Assembly (NCBI GenBank): GCA_005406025.1
Contig: BGZK01000083.1
Span: forward strand, 248,001 to 312,000
DNA: 64,000 bases
Direction of reading: 5' to 3'
Source of the DNA: Eumeta japonica
Lineage: Eukaryota > Arthropoda > Insecta > Lepidoptera > Psychidae
Shown here: piece after piece, positions 59,691-64,000 of the stretch
Layout of the letters: the number at the start of each line of letters is the position of its first letter
How positions within the stretch are numbered: position 1 is the first letter of the stretch
Position numbers and translations under genes: made by a program
Notes under the pieces: generated by a model
The model's input: only the letters and a program-made list of their open reading frames with translations
Database searches by the model: none
Told to the model about the DNA's origin: nothing

Positions 59691-60520
59691 ATGATGTACC
59701 ATGGTTTTAAGGTTGGTACATCCAGCGCGCAGCTTGAACAGCGTTTACAATCAGCGTTTAATAATGAAACGCCATCTCGAGCTATTGTGTCTTCATGGCC
59801 TAAGAATTTCGTAGGTAATCGATGTAACTCACGTCAAGTGAGGAACATACTGGAAGACTTATTTCAACACTCAATCCAGATAATGTCGTCCGTGTTCCTA
59901 AAATCATAAAAGATGACAATCGATGCATATAGTACATGATTCAGTATACTCTTGAGAGCGGATCTTCAGCCGCGTATATGGTCTTGCATCAAGAATAAAA
60001 AATGAAAAAGACTGTCTTTCGTTGGGTTCTACGTCATCTTATATTTACACCAAAAATCCGGTGAGGATCAAGTGACAGACATTAAAGTTGTTGAATAAAG
60101 GCATATGATATCTAAAATTGTAACAGGTGATGAAAACACATTCCCTTTTATGAATTGCCTATACATCAAGAAACTAAGGTACGAGTTCATGAAGGTGATA
60201 CAGCCCCAAATACAGTAAAAAAGTACAATAAAAAAATATATCTATGTCGCGTTTTCAGAAGTCCAGGCTTAGTCAAAGCTATCGAGTTAAAAGGACGGAA
60301 ATTTGTCTGCTTGGTATACTGCTTGCCACAAGTTCTCCAGACCCTTAGAATTGGAGGCTTGATGTTGCACCACGAGTCGTCTCATACCGCTGCGCGCTCT
60401 ATCAACTTTTTGAAGAAAAATTGCATTGTAGTATTACAGCATCCATCTTACCTGCTCATCGGATCTCGCAACTGCAAGTGCAACTTTTGGTTTCATTTTA
60501 ATTTAAAAATTTAAAAGTTT
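59691..60520 (+). pseudogene. Mariner (DD34D) transposase relic, near full length but inactive
   Basis: The first part (59691-59909) opens MMYHGFKVGTSSAQLEQRLQ and includes NNETPSRAIVSSWPKNF, the N-terminal helix-turn-helix region of cecropia-like mariners. A decayed middle has several stops and frameshifts, and includes 'RWVLRHL'-like sequence near 60020. The catalytic core then reappears: VTGDEN at 60121 keeps the first aspartate. RVHEGDTAPNTVKKYNKK, GLVKAIELKG and LMLHHESSHTAARS follow. In the last, the second catalytic D (normally HHDN) is E. The third position, in the C-x-F-F-like block near 60480, reads N. Terminal inverted repeats are not evident. It is an old dead copy and not related in orientation or sequence to the fragment at 3480. 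Confidence 0.85.
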
Positions 60521-61315
60521 GTGGAAAATTTGTCTTATTGAAGTCTATTGACGCTGAAGGAAACTACTTTGAACATTTGTATATCTGCTAGCTTATATAG
60601 TTTTCCTGTATCTCAATATCTTTAGCGTGACCCTGGTACGACCATATGAGGTAAATGATCATCCACATAAGAGATGTATTTTTTTAATTTTGCATTGCAA
60701 AATGCAAATCGTAAATGATTGGTGATTTTACATGTACTAAAAGATTTATGTTTAGTTTTTATATTTACATCAGAATATGAGAAATGCTTTTTACAAAATG
60801 CATTACAGGATAATTAAAATAAATATCACTTATGCACAATCCAATTTTAAGACGTTTAAATTGAATATACCTACCAGTTAAATGTGCTTACCTACTTAAA
60901 ATGACTAATGTTTTAAAATGTCTATTATTTGAGATTTCTTGGTGTTTTTTATTTTATTTTATTTTTGATAATACTGGCTATTGAATAAACGTATATCGAA
61001 TAAAAATAATAGAATATTCTAGTGTACTGTGTTTTTTTTTTAACAGTGAAGTATGTGATTTATTTTACAAAGAATCTAATTTAAAGTAATAAAATCAATG
61101 ATACCATCACCAAAACCGAGAACTTACTAAAAGAAGTATTTAATTTTTGATACGCCCTTATAAAATCTTTTGGTGTTAACTAATTATTTCATAATATAAT
61201 TTTGCAACAATAATATTTGAAATATTAATAGTTCTATTGTTTAAACCCCTTTTAAAATCTAAATCCAAAATTTCCATCGTAACATCAGTAAATATACAAC
61301 AACCGATTCGACCAA
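60521..61315. other. AT-rich stretch, nothing recognised
   Basis: Part of the first 130 bp may be the 3' flank of the mariner relic. Nothing else recognised. Confidence 0.35.
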
Positions 61316-61329
61316 AACGCAAACTCATA

Positions 61330-61735
61330 ATAGAGCCTCCGCGTTCAACGGCGTTCCTCTATAATCTATAGCCGAGCGCGGTCGGAGCTTCGAAACGTAC
61401 ATCTATCTCTTTCTAACGCTTCATTAGCCCGACACCCATCTCTGTCGCACGTCCCGAATACCGTAAGCCTAGGAGGAGGCGGGTTTTTTTTTCCGTTAGA
61501 TAACGGCCGCACCGGCACGATATCTGTTTCCTATCGCCGGTTATGTCGTCGCGATAAAAACCCTTTTTATCATAGCCATGATTATCGTGACAGACAGACG
61601 CGGCGCGTAAATAAGCCTCGAAATCGGGCGGCCATGTTTTATTACAGCACTTATTACCTGGGAGATTGTATTACTTTTGTTTATTACATCGGAGGCTTTC
61701 AAAAATTCTTGTCTGTATGACCGGTTAGTCACTTT
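61330..61735. promoter_or_regulatory. CpG-rich, non-repetitive block, candidate regulatory element
   Basis: A 400-bp block of complex sequence with CG dinucleotides spread throughout. It includes 'ccgagcgcggtcggagcttc' (61372-61391), 'agataacggccgcaccggca' and 'gggcggccatgttttattac' (61625-61644), the last combining a GCCAT motif with a TTTTATTAC string of the posterior-Hox/Cad type. It looks more constrained than its flanks. That is inference, because no comparison could be made. Confidence 0.3.
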
Positions 61736-62910
61736 CAGCGGTGTTTGTGATTTTATGAGGAACTGACGTATCTTTTAGGTGCTCAATATTCACCATCCTT
61801 GAAATGCAGTCAAGGTTTAACACCTACTTAATGATCAGAAATATAAGTTTTTAGGCACATATTTTGTGATGTATTTGAAATATACGCGATCATGTAGATG
61901 AGAATTATAACAAATATATTTCCGCTACCTGTTTATTAACAATGAAAATTGTACTATAATATTTTATATTGAATTGTATAATGTTGAATAATAATAATAT
62001 GATAGTTTTAGAATTGGAACCCCGAGATGATGACTGATGAACGAACAAAATAGAGAACCGTTAAATACAGAAACGTTAGGAGAAGCCGCCCGCCACCGTA
62101 GATGAAAGGGTGATGATTATGGTGATTGCAGAATGACGAAGGAAGATATGGATGATCGATCCGTATACACACCAACTGAAATACGTAGTCCAAGGAGTGA
62201 TCGGTCCAAAGTGTTACAGGACTAATATATGAGGTAGACGATATGGAATATCTAGATATAACTCTGGTCTTGTTTTCGATTGATAGAAAAAGTGTCAAAC
62301 ATTTCAATTGAAACAACTAAACCTTAATAATATTGCATTACCGAAACAACAGAATTTTATATGCGTTGTATGCGAACCTTAAGGTAGAACATTGTCTTCA
62401 TGTGAGCACTATGTATGATTATTATACTACAAAGGGCCATTTTAACTCATGCAGAGAGAACCTAGGTCATAGAAAGGCTGGGTTCTTGGACACATAAAGC
62501 TCTTATGTACAGAGCTGGGGTCGTTTGGAGCTCAAGCCCTATGGAGATACACAGTCTCAGCCTTTGGGTGTGTAAAGAGTTCCTGACCTTTTTGGGAAGT
62601 GAAAAAGTACCTGAATCGAAATAGAACGTTATTTAACGTGCAAATTAAACGACGATGCCTGCCCTTACGGAAAAGACGGAATTGATTATATATAAATGAT
62701 AACGTTTAAACTATGGGTCTCGTATGGCTGAACAGATTCACGTCGCCCACAAGGGCCAGTAGAAAAAAACAGTCGGAGTGGGTTCTATATGTAGTCAAAG
62801 CTCAGTTGTCTCCGCTTTACCCATGCGTGTTCTTGTGGCGATTTTTATCTAAATTTAAAAAATTGTATCAGAAAAAAACCTTAGAAAAAAAATGTTTTTT
62901 TAATAAACTT
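61736..62910. other. Mixed stretch, no gene recognised
   Basis: The 102-codon minus frame at 62008-62316 has no recognisable domain. 62450-62600 is GC-richer and may be an old repeat. Confidence 0.35.
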
Positions 62911-62914
62911 CGTT

Positions 62915-63270
62915 TTTAAGGTTCCGTGCCCAAAGAGTGTCATCGGGAGTCTATCACTAAATCTCTGTTGCCCGTCTATCTGTCAGTGGGCTGTGTGTCT
63001 TGACGCGCAATAGGTACATGGTTTTTTGCTCGATTTTGACAGCAGATACTAGAAATGTTCACACAGTATGTATTATTATAATTGTAATAAAAACAATAAA
63101 TATTAAATAAACTTAAAAAAATATAGGATGTCTCCTTACAAAATAATGTTTTTTTTATGGCGTTTTCTATTCAATCTTAATTTTTGTTTTTCATTTAATA
63201 TTTTTAATAAGTATGCAGTGTTCAGTATTGTACGATGGTACAGAACTATTCATGTACGAGTCACATTGGG
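62915..63270 (-). mobile_element. Dispersed 'ggttccgtgcc' class repeat, reverse copy
   Basis: 'aaggttccgtgcccaaagag' (62918-62937), 'ctgttgcccgtctatctgtc' (62966-62985), 'gggctgtgtgtcttgacgcg' and 'aatgttcacacagtatgtat' follow, in reverse, the same order as the copy at 51046-51240. The far end is unclear. The flanking frames at 62713-62919 and 63128-63394 are not convincing genes. Confidence 0.6.
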
Positions 63271-64000
63271 CTGTTTTTTTTTGCTGTTATTAATAAACAA
63301 TTTGCTGTATATATACATAAATATTTCACCAAAACTACTACATATTCTAATACTATTTCGTAGGTATAAAAATAAAATTAAGATACAAGTATAAGGCAAC
63401 CCGAATATACTCAGCGAGAATGATATCTCTCTGGCACGTTATCATTTACGTTTTAAAGCGCCACCTAGTAGTGGCACTAAATTTTGGGTTCATAAATTTT
63501 CATAATACACTACAATAATATAAAATAATGGGTAAGTGTAGATTATTAATTTTATTTTGTCTTTAAATACACAATTGAATTAATTAATATCAATAATTTT
63601 AATATTTCATTAATATGCTTCCTTTATACAGAATTTGATAATAGCCTATGGAAATCCCATGTATGGAAAGGCCCAGAACTTTTGCTTCTTGGGTGTCTTA
63701 TAGCCTGCAAAAGCAACGAAAATTATTATGGTTACCTATGTAATATGTGAACATTCTAAATTTATAATCCAAAAATACGCTTATTATAAATTTTAATATC
63801 GGTACATTTGTCCATAAACTTATAAACTATATTTAAGTATATTGAAACGCATGAAAAATTATTATAATTGTACCCCACAGGTATATACGAAATTTATTCT
63901 GTAAATTAGGCATCGTTTCTTTGCGCAATTTCTGCAATATCGCTTAATTCGCAACCACATTTACTGCAAACACCAACATTGAGCAGACGTCGGCATCGTA
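63271..64000. other. AT-rich stretch to window end, nothing recognised
   Basis: No recognised element; the window ends in unremarkable sequence. Confidence 0.35.

Noticed and set aside
59938..59953. 'attcagtatac' resembling part of the iab-4 miRNA complement
   Set aside because: The match is only about a dozen bases, lies inside the mariner relic and has no hairpin partner.
60155..60514. 119-codon frame as a host gene
   Set aside because: It is the C-terminal part of the mariner relic, with altered catalytic residues.
1..64000. CRISPR arrays, bacterial operons, ribosome binding sites
   Set aside because: The sequence is eukaryotic in every respect seen; no spaced identical repeats or operon-like frames.

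Overview
The window looks like intergenic or long-intron DNA from a lepidopteran (butterfly or moth) nuclear genome. It is strongly AT-rich. No open reading frame is longer than about 140 codons, and none of the short frames reads as a host protein. The only recognisable protein-coding similarity is in decayed transposons: two mariner relics and the C-terminal tail of a non-LTR retrotransposon reverse transcriptase. The lepidopteran assignment rests on dispersed repeats that I recognise from general familiarity with butterfly and moth sequence, not from a search: the 'ggccaagtgcgagtcg / gggttccgt ... acggaaccct' elements with gacagacagacgg-like cores, the 'ccatgggcg...tatgctcgtttg' retrotransposon tail, the 'ggcccgtgtccagcagtgga' tail, and 'acttcaaaaaaaaggaagaggttct'.

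Layout. 1-5 kb: degenerate six-base-periodic tracts, a retrotransposon tail, a mariner relic (minus strand) and an adjoining long dispersed element. 5-10 kb: CpG-rich patches, a long (TA)n tract, copy A of a 650-700 bp repeat family and a tRNA-like fragment. 10-19 kb: small hairpins, a tRNA-derived SINE, another dispersed repeat and a CpG-rich block at 16.3-17.25 kb. 19-28 kb: mostly featureless AT-rich DNA with CpG-rich patches near 22.4, 25.4 and 27.4 kb and a MITE-like inverted-repeat element at 26.75-27.07 kb. 28-38 kb: long AT-rich stretches, a perfect 20-bp hairpin at 35.15 kb and CpG-rich patches at 34, 35.7, 37.7 and 38.1 kb. 39-46 kb: AT-rich DNA, a SINE-like fragment, copy B of the repeat family with a nested insertion, and a cluster of foldback structures. 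47-55 kb: retrotransposon tails, an 80-bp palindrome, six-base-periodic tracts and the reverse-transcriptase relic. 55-64 kb: CpG-rich patches at 56.6-58 and 61.3-61.7 kb, a mariner relic and two more dispersed repeats.

Most notable: at 46066-46377 two apparently identical 139-bp inverted arms flank a 34-nt spacer. This is a long-hairpin locus (hpRNA-like or a foldback element). A separate perfect 27-bp hairpin lies about 80 bp upstream. Together with the zero-spacer palindrome at 49922-50001, this is the structure least explained by ordinary repeats.

No host gene, tRNA gene, rRNA or known miRNA was identified. I looked by eye for a number of insect miRNAs, including let-7, miR-10, miR-993, iab-4, bantam and the miR-2 family, and saw none. 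The CpG-rich patches, several carrying GCCAT/AAGATGG motifs, are the best candidates for promoters or regulatory elements of a gene whose exons lie outside the window or are too short to recognise.
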